A stretch of DNA of 42,208 nt from Promethearchaeati archaeon (GTDB lineage Archaea > Asgardarchaeota > Heimdallarchaeia > Heimdallarchaeales > Heimdallarchaeaceae). Location: NCBI GenBank assembly GCA_013166775.1, contig JABLTJ010000030.1, positions 1-42,208 of the forward strand. Direction: 5' to 3'. Shown here piece after piece: positions 8,811-17,560 of this stretch (the stretch's first letter is position 1; every line of letters starts with the position of its first letter). The translations under genes and the position numbers were made by a program. The notes under the pieces were generated by a model that saw only the letters and a list, made by a program, of their open reading frames with translations, ran no database searches and was not told where the DNA came from.

Positions 8811-9023
8811 TCAATCATAGGTTTTGAGTGCTTTGGTAATTTTATCAATCATATCGTTTGTAACTTTATTTGATTCAAGCTCAACAATAGAAACCCATGT
8901 TGAATAAGCTGCTTCTCTCACTTTTTGATTCTTATCTTTTATGCCATCCACTATAACATCCACTATTTCAGGGGTAAGTTCTAGTGTACCATCTGATTTG
9001 AGTTTTTGAGGAGTATAGGACAT
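8811..9023 (-). CDS. Small HEAT-like helical protein
   Basis: This 70-residue protein is made of two or three amphipathic helices. The pattern VDVIVDGIKDKNQKVREAAY resembles one HEAT repeat, with the D..x.VR.AA signature, followed by another helical pair. It could be a stand-alone HEAT-like adaptor or the remnant of a longer repeat protein. It has its own promoter: on the minus strand a TATA-like GATATATACTT lies about 24 bases before the ATG, so the message is probably leaderless. The function is unknown. The broken methyltransferase follows on the same strand. Confidence 0.6.
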   Translation of the reverse strand: MSYTPQKLKSDGTLELTPEIVDVIVDGIKDKNQKVREAAYSTWVSIVELESNKVTNDMIDKITKALKTYD

Positions 9024-9133
9024 TGTCTAATTTGTATCTAAGTATATATCTTAAAAAATCTTTTCCATTCTTCTCTAAAATGGAATATTTTGGTGTTTTT
9101 GGACTTTCCTGAGGTTTTGTAATGCAAAATTAA

Positions 9134-9167
9134 CCAAATTCTTCTGCAGAAGATGGAAGTTATTTGG
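9134..9167. repeat. 14-bp palindrome nested in an outer inverted repeat
   Basis: TCTTCTGCAGAAGA (9140-9153) is a perfect palindrome. It is flanked by CCAAAT (9134-9139) and ATTTGG (9162-9167), which also pair. It lies between the flavodiiron stop (9190) and the HEAT-like gene promoter on the same strand. It could be a dimeric regulator's site or a structured 3' end of the flavodiiron message. No target regulator is known. Confidence 0.4.
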
Positions 9168-9189
9168 AAAAAAGAAAGAGAAAATGTCT

Positions 9190-10368
9190 CTATTCTTTGG
9201 TCATAAGTGCTATTTTTTTTGCAAGTTCTTTAGCTTGCATTAATACTTCTTTAGTAGCTGATCCTCTAAATTCAAGAAGTGGTTCTATTACTTCCCAATC
9301 TAGTTCTTTTAGTTGCTCTGCAGCTTGGTGTAAAGCTCTGCCACTCCACATAGAGGAACCAAAGAAACCAACTATTCTTTCTCTGAGGTTTTTCCTCTTC
9401 ATAAGATGGAGATAGTATGATGCACCTAAGAAAGGTCCGCCATCATATGTTGGAATTCCTAAAATAACTGCTTTATTTTTCCATGATTCTTTCAATAGAT
9501 AACTTAAATGGTGTCTTGAAAATTCCAGAACAGTAACTGGTACTCCTGCTTCCTTTACCCCCTCCACAACATATTCCACAACTTGTTTAGTATTTCCATA
9601 CATAGAACCCCAAATAACTGCAACACCAGGTTGTGCTTTTCTTGCAGACAAATCGATGTAAAGATCTATAATACGTTTAGGATTTTTTCTCCACACTATT
9701 CCATGAGCTGGAGCAATCATCTTTATTTCGAGACCTGACAATTTATCCATAGCTTTTTGTACATATTTAACATATTTCGCCACAATATTACTGAAGTATC
9801 TAATTGTTTCTTCAAAATATTCATCAGGATTTACTTCATCATCAAATATTCCAACATCTAGGGCTTTATATGATCCAAATGCATCACATGAAAAAAGAAT
9901 CTGGTCTTTTGTATCATACGTTACCATTGTTTCTGGCCAATGAACCAATGGATCCATATAGAAAACTAGCTCTCTACCTCCTAAATCAAGCTTTTCTCCT
10001 TCACCTACAACAATAATATTTTCTGTTATTTTGTATAGATAGTCTGTCATATCTTTAGCTTTCTTTGAGCAGATAATAACTGCTTGTGGAGCTTTTTCTA
10101 ATAATCTTAAAAGAGAACCACTATGATCTGGTTCAAGATGATTTAATACTATATAATCAATTTTATCAAAGGACGTAACTTTTTCAATATTATTTAGAAA
10201 TTCATCAACAAAAAGAATTTTCACTGTATCAATTATAGCAGTTTTTTCCCCTTGTACAATATAACTGTTGTAACTTACACCTTCAGGTATAGGCCATAAT
10301 CCTTCAAATAATTCTGTTTCATAATCATTTACGCCTATGTAACAAACTCCTTCTGTTATTCTTTTCAT
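9190..10368 (-). CDS. fprA: Flavodiiron protein (A-type flavoprotein, FprA/ROO type)
   Basis: This cytoplasmic enzyme reduces O2 to water and/or NO to N2O at a diiron site, with FMN relaying electrons, and protects anaerobes. Counting from a GTG three codons upstream, the metallo-beta-lactamase-like N-domain has all ligands: H80, E82, D84 and H85 in NHLEPDHSGS, H146 (VHWPE), D165 (SCDAFG) and H225 (APAHG). The flavodoxin domain follows from about 252, with the FMN phosphate loop WGSMYGNT (256-263) and the second FMN loop IPTYDGGPFL. I prefer the ATG at 10368 (MKRITEGVCY). There is no rubredoxin or flavin-reductase fusion. It diverges from radA across a 150-base gap. Confidence 0.95.
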   Translation of the reverse strand: MKRITEGVCYIGVNDYETELFEGLWPIPEGVSYNSYIVQGEKTAIIDTVKILFVDEFLNNIEKVTSFDKIDYIVLNHLEPDHSGSLLRLLEKAPQAVIICSKKAKDMTDYLYKITENIIVVGEGEKLDLGGRELVFYMDPLVHWPETMVTYDTKDQILFSCDAFGSYKALDVGIFDDEVNPDEYFEETIRYFSNIVAKYVKYVQKAMDKLSGLEIKMIAPAHGIVWRKNPKRIIDLYIDLSARKAQPGVAVIWGSMYGNTKQVVEYVVEGVKEAGVPVTVLEFSRHHLSYLLKESWKNKAVILGIPTYDGGPFLGASYYLHLMKRKNLRERIVGFFGSSMWSGRALHQAAEQLKELDWEVIEPLLEFRGSATKEVLMQAKELAKKIALMTKE

Positions 10369-10453
10369 ATTGCACACACTCGTTTATTTGTTTCTTCTTA
10401 AAATTATGATTGAAATCAGAAACTTTCAATCAATCAATTTTCACTCTACTAGT

Positions 10454-10466
10454 TGATATAAAAATT
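10454..10466 (+). promoter_or_regulatory. TATA-like element of radA
   Basis: GATATAAAAATTT lies about 65 bases before the radA ATG, in the spacer shared with the divergent flavodiiron gene. It predicts a leader of about 40 bases. There is no clear ribosome site near the ATG. Confidence 0.4.
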
Positions 10467-10525
10467 TTAGTACCTATCGATTAATTCCATAACTTACAGA
10501 TTCTATCATATTAGACAAAAGACTT

Positions 10526-11506
10526 ATGAGCAGAGTAAACATTAAATCAACTATAAAAATGCAAATTGAAGGAATCAAAAAAGTTATTATTGAGAAACTG
10601 GAAAAAGCTGGTTTCACAATTGAGAGTTTAGCTATTTCCACATCAGATGAGATAATCTCCAAAGTTGAAATCAAAGAAAAGGAAGCTATTGATATTATTC
10701 AGAAAGCTCAAAACGCTCTAGGTGTTCAACCTCTTACAGCACTTAAATTTCTAGAATTGGAGAGTAAGAGAGGAAAAATTACTACTACTTCTAATGAGCT
10801 AGATGGTATCTTAGGTGGAGGAATCTGGACACAAGAATTAACTGAAATTGCAGGAGGATTTGGTTCGGGAAAAACTCAATTATGTTTCCAGCTTTGTATC
10901 AATGTTCAATTACCTAAAGAGGAAGGAGGATTAGATGGCAATGCATTTTTCATAGATACAGAAAGGACATTTTCTCCAAGAAGAATTGTTGAGATGGCAA
11001 GTTACAGGGAATTAGACGTTGAGAGCATTCTAAATAACATCTACATTGGTTCAGCACTAAACACAAGTCATCTCTTCAGTATAGTCGAACAACTGAACGA
11101 CACAATTCCAGAGAAAAATATCAAATTACTCGTTGTAGATTCTTTCGCATCTCATTTTCGTTCCGAATACATTGGAAAAGGACGTCTTGTTGAAAGACAA
11201 CAAAGGATAATGCAAATCGCTGAACAATTAATAGCTCTTGCAGTAAAGTATGATATAGCAGTAGTAGTCACGAACCAAATTATTGCAAATGTAGAAGAGT
11301 TTCTTTTTGGAAGTCCAGAAGAACCGGCATTAGGATTTGCATGGGCCCATAGACCTCAACAAAGGTTATTCTTACGAAAATCGCGTGGAAGTTCAAGAAT
11401 AGCAAGACTTTTTGATAGTTCTAGAATGCCTGAGAGGGAAGCACTATTCTATGTTACAGAAAGTGGTATAACTGATGCTCCATTCCCTACAGAGTTCTAT
11501 AGTTAA
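10526..11506 (+). CDS. radA: RadA recombinase (archaeal Rad51/RecA family)
   Basis: RadA is an ATP-dependent strand-exchange protein for homologous recombination and repair. It has a helix-hairpin-helix-like N-terminal domain (about 12-75) and a RecA core with Walker A GGFGSGKT (110-117) and Walker B LLVVD (201-205). The L1/L2 DNA-binding region spans about 215-265. Its conserved TNQ is at about 250, and FAWAH and SRIARLFDSSRMPEREALF complete the RadA signature. 326 residues is normal. The first glycine of Walker A stands where most RadA have E (GEFGSGKT). It sits head-to-head with the flavodiiron gene, so the two share a promoter region. Confidence 0.95.
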   Translation: MSRVNIKSTIKMQIEGIKKVIIEKLEKAGFTIESLAISTSDEIISKVEIKEKEAIDIIQKAQNALGVQPLTALKFLELESKRGKITTTSNELDGILGGGIWTQELTEIAGGFGSGKTQLCFQLCINVQLPKEEGGLDGNAFFIDTERTFSPRRIVEMASYRELDVESILNNIYIGSALNTSHLFSIVEQLNDTIPEKNIKLLVVDSFASHFRSEYIGKGRLVERQQRIMQIAEQLIALAVKYDIAVVVTNQIIANVEEFLFGSPEEPALGFAWAHRPQQRLFLRKSRGSSRIARLFDSSRMPEREALFYVTESGITDAPFPTEFYS

Positions 11507-11526
11507 TATAAAGAAACAGAATATTA

Positions 11527-11811
11527 TCATTCAGCTGTTGTTGAATAGACTTTGGTTCTTCTTGAGCTGATGATTCTCTTAACGATGTTATTAGCTTCTG
11601 CTTCTAGAAGTATCTTTTTTGCTGTACTTACTCGGATACTATATTTATCAGCAAGGTATGAAGGTGTAATGCCTTTAGCTCGTTTTAATTCATCGTCGAT
11701 TTTCTTCTTTGTATCTTCATCTGGAACAAGATCTCTTATTACTGGAATGAATTCAACAACTAATCCGAATTTCTTCTTCTTCCTAACTACTTTGCGTTCT
11801 TGTGCTGACAT
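11527..11811 (-). CDS. rps25e: Ribosomal protein eS25
   Basis: This is a small-subunit protein found in eukaryotes and some archaea (crenarchaeal and Asgard lineages) but not bacteria. Its 94 residues have a basic N-terminal tail (VVRKKKKFG) and a winged-helix core: ITPSYLADKYSIRVSTAKKI followed by LLEAEANNIVKRII and RRTKVYS. This matches the archaeal eS25 pattern of ITP..LA..Y.I..S.AKK.L..LE....V and RR..IY. The gene is convergent with radA (20 bases between ends). A TATA-like GAATTTAAAC lies about 30 bases upstream of the ATG. A generic winged-helix DNA-binding protein is the alternative, but the size and basic tail favour the ribosomal protein. Confidence 0.85.
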   Translation of the reverse strand: MSAQERKVVRKKKKFGLVVEFIPVIRDLVPDEDTKKKIDDELKRAKGITPSYLADKYSIRVSTAKKILLEAEANNIVKRIISSRRTKVYSTTAE

Positions 11812-11931
11812 TATTCTCGATTTTGGGTTTAAATTCTTGTTTTTAAGTTATTCGATTGGCTAGGTTTTTGGATATTAATTATCTAAATTTCAATACCACA
11901 ATCTTGATAATATTAAGAACAAAGAGGACTT

Positions 11932-12924
11932 ATGGAAAAATTAGAGATTCTGTTGGACACATTGAAAGGTCAGAATTCTGAACGCGCTTTGTTTAGTTTA
12001 TGGAAACATTTTCCTTATGATGATAGAGATCCGATCAAATTAGCAGAAACTCATGTTAAATTTTATCATCGTCATGACTTTGATTTGATGAAAATATCTC
12101 CCCACGGTCGTTATCCTGTTGTTGATTTTGGATGCAAGGTTGATGAAGAATATGATTCTATTACTGGAAGCACTAGATGCAAAGAATGCACAATAAAGAC
12201 TCTTCAAGATTGGGAGGTATTAGAGCCAGTAGACACTAGTGAGGGTGAATTTGGAAAGCAATTACAATCAGTAAAGCAGATTCATAAGGAACTTGAATTT
12301 CTTCCTAAAATGATGACTGTGTTTTCTCCTTTGATGGTTGCATCAAAAATGGATAATAATCTTGTAAAAAATCTTAGAGAAAAACCTGATACCATGATGG
12401 ATGCATTGCACACTCTTCAAGACACTATGGTAGAATTTGCCCTCTCTTCATTAGATGAAGGAGCAGAAGGTATTTTTCTTGCATCTCAACATCTAAGAAA
12501 GACAAAATTAAATTGGGATGAAGTTGGAAAGTTTGAAGTTTCTTTTCTTAAGAAAATTATAAATCAACTCAAGAAAAAAGCTGATTTTATGGTTCTTCAT
12601 GTCCATGGTCAAGAAATAAAATTCAAAGAAGCTTCAGAACAGCTTAATGTTGATGCACTAAATTGGCATGACCAACTAACATGGCCATCGATGAAGGAAG
12701 CAGCAGAGATGTTTGATAAAGGATTATTTGCAGGTATTGATGAAACGCAAACACTTGTTGATGGAGATGTTCCAAATATTGTCAAAAATATCCAAAATGC
12801 TATTAAGGTTTCAGAGGAAAATGAGAGAAGAATAATAATAGCACCTGGTTGTGTGATTCCAATAACAGCTTCAGACAAATCCATTGATGCTATTTCAAAC
12901 GTATTCAAAAATCTTAGAAAATAG
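11932..12924 (+). CDS. URO-D (uroporphyrinogen decarboxylase) superfamily protein
   Basis: This 330-residue TIM-barrel protein of the HemE/methylcobamide:CoM methyltransferase superfamily begins with the SLWKHFPYDDRDP segment, a divergent form of the family N-terminus. The arginine-rich coproporphyrin-binding motif of true HemE (RQAGR) is absent. Later landmarks are EGAEGIFLASQHLRK, a strand-helix DFMVLHVHGQE, NWHDQLTWPS, FAGIDETQTLVDGD and the C-terminal IIAPGCVIPITA, where the Gly-Cys resembles the zinc/thiol site of corrinoid methyltransferases. It is therefore more likely a corrinoid- or porphyrin-linked methyltransferase-like enzyme than a decarboxylase. It heads an operon with three more genes. 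A GAGG ribosome site precedes the ATG. Confidence 0.8.
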   Translation: MEKLEILLDTLKGQNSERALFSLWKHFPYDDRDPIKLAETHVKFYHRHDFDLMKISPHGRYPVVDFGCKVDEEYDSITGSTRCKECTIKTLQDWEVLEPVDTSEGEFGKQLQSVKQIHKELEFLPKMMTVFSPLMVASKMDNNLVKNLREKPDTMMDALHTLQDTMVEFALSSLDEGAEGIFLASQHLRKTKLNWDEVGKFEVSFLKKIINQLKKKADFMVLHVHGQEIKFKEASEQLNVDALNWHDQLTWPSMKEAAEMFDKGLFAGIDETQTLVDGDVPNIVKNIQNAIKVSEENERRIIIAPGCVIPITASDKSIDAISNVFKNLRK

Positions 12925-12933
12925 GTGCATTAA

Positions 12934-13587
12934 ATGAATGAGGAAGAACAGAAAACAGCTGTAATTTCAAGGAAACCAACAAGATTTGGTTGGAAAGATT
13001 TCATCCTAAATTTATGTTTTAGTTCAATCATGATAGTAAGTATTTATTTCTTTGATATAAGAGAAAGACCTGAAGATCTTGTTATTTTAGCTACTAGCAT
13101 TGTAGTTACTGTTCTTCCTTTACTTCTTTTTTCAGTAAGAGTATTCCATGAACTATCTTATGGAAGAGATTACATTGAAATTAGAGGAGATGTGCTTAAA
13201 TATCGCTCATCACCCCTTTTAACAACAGGTTTGCGTTTGAAAAAAGGTGAGATTACTCTAAGGGAAATAAGGAAGTATGGATTATCGAAAATACCTCGAA
13301 AATTATCTTTAGATCTCTGGAAACATAAGAAAAAAGCTATGCTTGTAATCTCCCTTAAGAGCGGTAAAGAACATTTCATTGGTGAGTATATAGACAATGA
13401 TGACTTAGCTGAAATTTGTGTTCATATACAGAACATCTACCCAAAAGCTAAACTAATCACAAACCTTTCTGAAGACTACCCAGAGCTTGCTAAAAAACAT
13501 GCAAAATTAGAAACAGCAAAGAAATTAAAGAAACTTGAAGAAGAAGAAGAAGAGGAACCAGAAGGTGCAGGATTTAGACGAAGGTAG
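12934..13587 (+). CDS. Membrane protein with two TM segments and a PH-like cytoplasmic domain
   Basis: This 217-residue protein has TM1 at about 22-40 and TM2 at about 49-71 as a hairpin. A beta-rich domain follows (about 78-175): YIEIRGDVLKY, then ITLREIRKYG and KKAMLVISLKSGKEHFIGEY, then a terminal helix. Strand order and the closing helix look like the bacterial PH-like domain of membrane proteins; this is inferred from pattern only. The tail (185-217) is an acidic coiled coil ending FRRR. It starts 9 bases after the URO-D-family gene and is followed after 48 bases by the MfnF-like gene, so it belongs to that operon. The function is unknown. Confidence 0.7.
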   Translation: MNEEEQKTAVISRKPTRFGWKDFILNLCFSSIMIVSIYFFDIRERPEDLVILATSIVVTVLPLLLFSVRVFHELSYGRDYIEIRGDVLKYRSSPLLTTGLRLKKGEITLREIRKYGLSKIPRKLSLDLWKHKKKAMLVISLKSGKEHFIGEYIDNDDLAEICVHIQNIYPKAKLITNLSEDYPELAKKHAKLETAKKLKKLEEEEEEEPEGAGFRRR

Positions 13588-13635
13588 GGAAAGTATCTCA
13601 ATTCTTATTAATGAAATTCAATAGAGAAATAATAG

Positions 13636-14700
13636 ATGGCACTTATACGAACTGATAATTTTTCAACAACAAAGGGTAATATTGCTGTATTAGAATTTGG
13701 ATCTACTATTCAAAATATAGTTGTGATAGATCCTTCTCATCCAGAAGAACCTTTGAGATTTGAACGTTTTTATCTTCCATTAAGAACCAGAGTATCAGAA
13801 TTAGAAGGTACATTGAAAACACTTCTTCGTTCTTATGCAGATTATAAGATAAGAAAATTCATCTTAACAATAACTAGTTCGTTTTTCTCTTCACCAAAAG
13901 AAACTGTTGAGTATGTAGTCGATTCTGTTACCAAGTTTATTCTACCTGCAAATATAGTATGTTATACAATTGACGGTAATTTCATTTCAGTAGAAGCTGC
14001 TTTAAGAGTCCCACATAAAATAGTATCTGCAGGATGGAAAGCACTTGGCTTGGGTATCTGGAATCTAATTCAGAAAGATGCATTAATCGTGGATTTCTCT
14101 ACTAGGACAACAAGCTTCATTCCATTAAAAGAGGGAAGAATACAATCGCTATCACTATCTGATTATGAAAGAATCAAGAACAATGAGATTCTCTATTTTG
14201 GTCTACTAGAGACTAATGCAGCATTCATTCAACCAAATCTTGAATATGATGGAAACATTTACAATTTACCCTTTGAAACGTACTCTCAAACAGCTGATAT
14301 CTTTCTGATAACTGAAGATCTACATACCACAGATTATATTGTTGACACTTCTGATAAGAAAGCTAAATTTAAGGAAGATTCATTAAATAGACTCAAAAAT
14401 ATGTTGCGTATCACTGATGATTCCTTTGATGATTATGAGTTAATTAAGATCGCCCACTTACTCAAAACAAAGTTGCTAGAGAAGATAAATCAGAATATTA
14501 GAAGAAAGTTATTTGAGAACGAACTCAAAGTAATTATTCTAACGGGAATAGGTTCGAATATACTTTACCAATATCTTAAAAACAAGAATGAATACGACGA
14601 AATTATTCAGGCAACAGATGTTATACGAACAGCAGAAATTAATCCCTCCTTCTGTTTAGCGTATCTTTATGCATCACAGAAGATGATGACAGATGGCTGA
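13636..14700 (+). CDS. MfnF-like ASKHA-fold protein (H4MPT-linked C1-transfer family)
   Basis: This 354-residue protein resembles the hydantoinase-like kinase fold family that includes MfnF (methanofuran biosynthesis) and 'H4MPT-linked C1 transfer pathway protein'. Matching landmarks are YTIDGNFISVEAAL (about 115-128), VSAGWKALG (in place of VAAANW.A), ALIVDFSTRTTSFIPLKEGR (phosphate-binding strand-loop, in place of DIGSTTTDIIP), TADIFLITEDL and VIILTGIG. The N-terminal glycine-rich phosphate loop of the family (GxDIGGAN) is degraded to LEFGSTIQN, so ATP binding may be weakened. Its stop overlaps the start of the next gene by 8 bases, implying coupled translation. I am fairly sure of the fold family and less sure of the reaction. 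Confidence 0.65.
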   Translation: MALIRTDNFSTTKGNIAVLEFGSTIQNIVVIDPSHPEEPLRFERFYLPLRTRVSELEGTLKTLLRSYADYKIRKFILTITSSFFSSPKETVEYVVDSVTKFILPANIVCYTIDGNFISVEAALRVPHKIVSAGWKALGLGIWNLIQKDALIVDFSTRTTSFIPLKEGRIQSLSLSDYERIKNNEILYFGLLETNAAFIQPNLEYDGNIYNLPFETYSQTADIFLITEDLHTTDYIVDTSDKKAKFKEDSLNRLKNMLRITDDSFDDYELIKIAHLLKTKLLEKINQNIRRKLFENELKVIILTGIGSNILYQYLKNKNEYDEIIQATDVIRTAEINPSFCLAYLYASQKMMTDG

Positions 14701-15931
14701 AAGAGCAGATCTTAGAAACAGAATTAACGTGATGTTATTTCATTTTGATCAAAGGCTTGGCCCTAGGTTATTGTTTAATGTTGCAGAGATACAAGATGAA
14801 AGAATAACTGCTTCACTAACCAGATTAATGGATTTCAATTTTTTGGAAGAGCATAGAGCTTTTGTCAATGCAATGGCTAACGTTGTATATTCAAGTATGT
14901 TTTTCTCTATCCCTAATCCCCTAGCTCGTGGAGGAGCAGAACAATTTATGCTTTCCTTTGTTATTTTTGATCCAACTATTACAGAATATCTAACAATTTC
15001 TTCATTAGAAGAAGAAATGTCGAAGACCATAAGCAAACTAATCGAACTTTCTGAAATGTTCATAATAATCACTTACTCCAAACCTATTCTAGATGATTTT
15101 CCTGAAGTTGATAATTGCTTAAGCTCGTTAAGAAACAATGCAATCAATATCTTTCAAGAGCTTTTCTACGGTCAATTCGAAGGGAGAAAAGATGCAATTT
15201 CTCAAATATTAGGGAAAATTGGCTATGAAGCTGGAAAAGCAATTTTGTCAAGATTAAAACCAGAACATTCTGATTCGTCTAGAACCTATTTGGATGCGAT
15301 ATTAAGATCTCCTACTGTAAATAGATGGGGTGTCATCAATATACTTCACTTTGATCCTGATGAAAAGGTTGCAACTGTTTCTCTCAAAAACTCTATTTGG
15401 ACCGATTCTCTTGGTGTAATAGCTACAAAAGCTTGTGCATATATAGAGGGGATGCTTGAAGCTATTTTCAGTCAAATTCTAGGAGAACCTATTGTTAGTA
15501 ATGAAATGAGATGTGCAGGAGAATACAGCTATGTCCAAGATTGTATTTTTCAGATTGCACCAAGAGGTGTGAATAGGGAAACAATTTCCTACAGAGAAGA
15601 TCAAACAATTCGAGAGATGGGAATCAGTGATAGGAAAGAAACAATTAATCTAATTAAGCAAGATATTGGAGAACAAATTTATCAGGATTTAGATCCCATG
15701 ATTAAGCTAATTCAATTATTCAACAAAGCTCCTTTTATCTCAGATTTCTTTTTTGATGAAACAAAATTCCTTGTAGTTTGTAATTATTGGAGATATCCTG
15801 ATGAAATAATCTGCAATTCTTGTGAGAAATGGTTGAAAAAATCAAGTCAGGTTCAAGTTAATTTAACAAAAAGCAAACACAGAATTTGTGAAATAACTTA
15901 CGAAACTGAAGAGGAAAAAATTGAAAAATAA
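14693..15931 (+). CDS. Longin-like plus V4R domain protein
   Basis: The 412-residue product is modular. Residues 10-150 form an alpha/beta unit opening NVMLFHFDQRLGPRLLFN, which resembles longin/roadblock-like sensor domains of archaea (inferred). Residues about 165-290 form a V4R (4-vinyl reductase, BchJ-like) domain: YEAGKAIL, WGVINILHFD, then the hallmark ACAYIEGMLEAIFSQILG, EMRCAGEYSY and DCIFQI. V4R domains bind small hydrophobic ligands or tetrapyrrole-like molecules and often regulate. The C-terminus (300-412) is helical with clustered cysteines (CNYWRYPDEIICNSC) that could hold a metal. It overlaps the MfnF-like gene by 8 bases and probably ends the operon. Confidence 0.75.
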   Translation: MAERADLRNRINVMLFHFDQRLGPRLLFNVAEIQDERITASLTRLMDFNFLEEHRAFVNAMANVVYSSMFFSIPNPLARGGAEQFMLSFVIFDPTITEYLTISSLEEEMSKTISKLIELSEMFIIITYSKPILDDFPEVDNCLSSLRNNAINIFQELFYGQFEGRKDAISQILGKIGYEAGKAILSRLKPEHSDSSRTYLDAILRSPTVNRWGVINILHFDPDEKVATVSLKNSIWTDSLGVIATKACAYIEGMLEAIFSQILGEPIVSNEMRCAGEYSYVQDCIFQIAPRGVNRETISYREDQTIREMGISDRKETINLIKQDIGEQIYQDLDPMIKLIQLFNKAPFISDFFFDETKFLVVCNYWRYPDEIICNSCEKWLKKSSQVQVNLTKSKHRICEITYETEEEKIEK

Positions 15932-15965
15932 TTTTGCAAAAAATTGTTACGAATACTCTCCAAAA

Positions 15966-15976
15966 CTTTTTATCTT
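15966..15976 (+). promoter_or_regulatory. TATA box of the MFS transporter gene
   Basis: CTTTTTATCTT, like the element before the isomerase gene, predicts transcription from about 15,996. That favours the ATG at 16003 over the one at 15991 and an almost leaderless message. Confidence 0.45.
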
Positions 15977-15990
15977 AGTTAAATTGAGAT

Positions 15991-17538
15991 ATGCTGCTTG
16001 CTATGAAATATGATGTCAATGATTCTTCTGTAAATGCAGAGGATGAAACTGTAGCCTCAGAACTTCAAGAGCCTGACAAACCTCCATCATCTAAAGAATT
16101 AAGCATAGCAGTTTTAATAACCTCAATTGGAGTGGGTATTTTCATAGCTTCAATTGATGGTACTATTACTAATGTTTCCCTTCCCGTAATAGCGAATGAT
16201 CTAGAAGTAGAACAGAATATTGCTCAGTGGGTAATTTTAGCTTACCTTTTAACCTTAATTGGCTTTACAGCTATTGCCGGTGATCTAGGAGATAGATTTA
16301 GTAATAAAATCATTTTACAAATCGGAACAGCGATTTTCGTTGTAGGATCTCTTTTTTGTGCATTGTCAACAACTTTGCTTTGGTTGGTTTTAGCAAGAAT
16401 ACTCCAAGCTTTAGGTGCTTGTTGTGGGATGGCAAATGGTACTGCAATAATTACAAGATTCACAACGAAGGAAAATAGAGGAACAGCATTAGGATTAAAC
16501 GCATTAATTATAGCAGCAGGTATCACAGTAGGACCCATTCTAGGTGGATTGTTAACAGATAAATTCGGATGGCCAAGTATATTCTACATAAACATACCAC
16601 TAGGGATAATTGGTTTAGCTTACGTGCAGTTTGCTATTCCAAAAACACCACCGATGCAAGAAGAAAGAAGAGAAGCAGATGTAATTGGTTCAGTAAGTTT
16701 CATGTTGTTTCTAACTCTATTGGTCTTCAGTTTAACGGTTTTTGTAGATGAGAACATTCCAAACCCAGAGATATGGGGAGGAATAGGTATAGCTACGAGC
16801 ATTGTTTTATTCGTTATATTCATCCTCTGGGAAAAGAGAACGAAGAAACCTATAATAGACCTTAATATGTTCAAGAACAGAAGATTCGCTTTTGGTATTC
16901 TAGCTGCTGTTTTAGCTTATCAAAGCTTGAATGTTATTTTCTACCAACTACCTTTCTATTTAAGAGAAATGCAAAATATGGAAATTATACAAATAGGATT
17001 GGTGATCATTGGAGCACCAGTTGGGATGGCTATCGTTGGACCTTTTGCTGGCAAACTTTCAGATAGAATAGATCCTAGACTAATAGCATCAATAGGGATG
17101 ATTGGAATTACGATTGATCTAATGCTATTAGCAATTTTCCTAAAAGAAGATACTTCATATTGGTTCTTTATAATAGCAGCACTTATTCTAGGGATGTCGC
17201 TAGGAGCGTTTATCTCACCAAATTCTAATTCCATTATGTCAGCAGCTCCAAAAGATAAATTAGGTGTTGCAGGTGGCCTTATGAATCTATCAACACAAGT
17301 TGGATTCAGCATAGGAACAGCTTTGTCAACTGCAGTATTCTTTATACTGAGAAACACTTTTCAAAGAAATAATGGATTACCAGCTAAGGATCCGATAAAT
17401 TACATCCCCGCTATGAAAATCATGTTTGCTATTTTTGTTGGCGTAGGAATATTAGCAGTGTTTGTATCATACCTTAGAGGTCCAGAAGAAGGGAAAAAAG
17501 AGCTAAAACTTAAATTTCTCAACAAAGATGAGAACTAA
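15991..17538 (+). CDS. MFS drug/H+ antiporter, DHA2 (EmrB/QacA) family, 14 TM
   Basis: This inner-membrane proton-driven exporter has about 14 hydrophobic segments over 515 residues. The first begins at about 36 (ELSIAVLITSIGVGIFIASI). The DHA2 motif D1 is at about 49-60 (DGTITNVSLPVI), motif A in loop 2-3 is LGDRFSNK, and motif C in TM5 is ITVGPILGGLL. QVGFSIGTALSTA lies near the end. It most likely exports lipophilic or toxic compounds; the substrate cannot be predicted. ATG 16003 may be the real start (511 residues), given the TATA position. It is single-gene, convergent with the methyltransferase gene that follows. Confidence 0.93.
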   Translation: MLLAMKYDVNDSSVNAEDETVASELQEPDKPPSSKELSIAVLITSIGVGIFIASIDGTITNVSLPVIANDLEVEQNIAQWVILAYLLTLIGFTAIAGDLGDRFSNKIILQIGTAIFVVGSLFCALSTTLLWLVLARILQALGACCGMANGTAIITRFTTKENRGTALGLNALIIAAGITVGPILGGLLTDKFGWPSIFYINIPLGIIGLAYVQFAIPKTPPMQEERREADVIGSVSFMLFLTLLVFSLTVFVDENIPNPEIWGGIGIATSIVLFVIFILWEKRTKKPIIDLNMFKNRRFAFGILAAVLAYQSLNVIFYQLPFYLREMQNMEIIQIGLVIIGAPVGMAIVGPFAGKLSDRIDPRLIASIGMIGITIDLMLLAIFLKEDTSYWFFIIAALILGMSLGAFISPNSNSIMSAAPKDKLGVAGGLMNLSTQVGFSIGTALSTAVFFILRNTFQRNNGLPAKDPINYIPAMKIMFAIFVGVGILAVFVSYLRGPEEGKKELKLKFLNKDEN

Positions 17539-17560
17539 AGAGGGAAGAAAAAATCGTCTA

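Noticed and set aside
9164..9415. Short plus-strand reading with signal-peptide-like hydrophobic start
   Set aside because: It is antisense to the conserved flavodoxin domain of the flavodiiron gene, and has no promoter or ribosome site.
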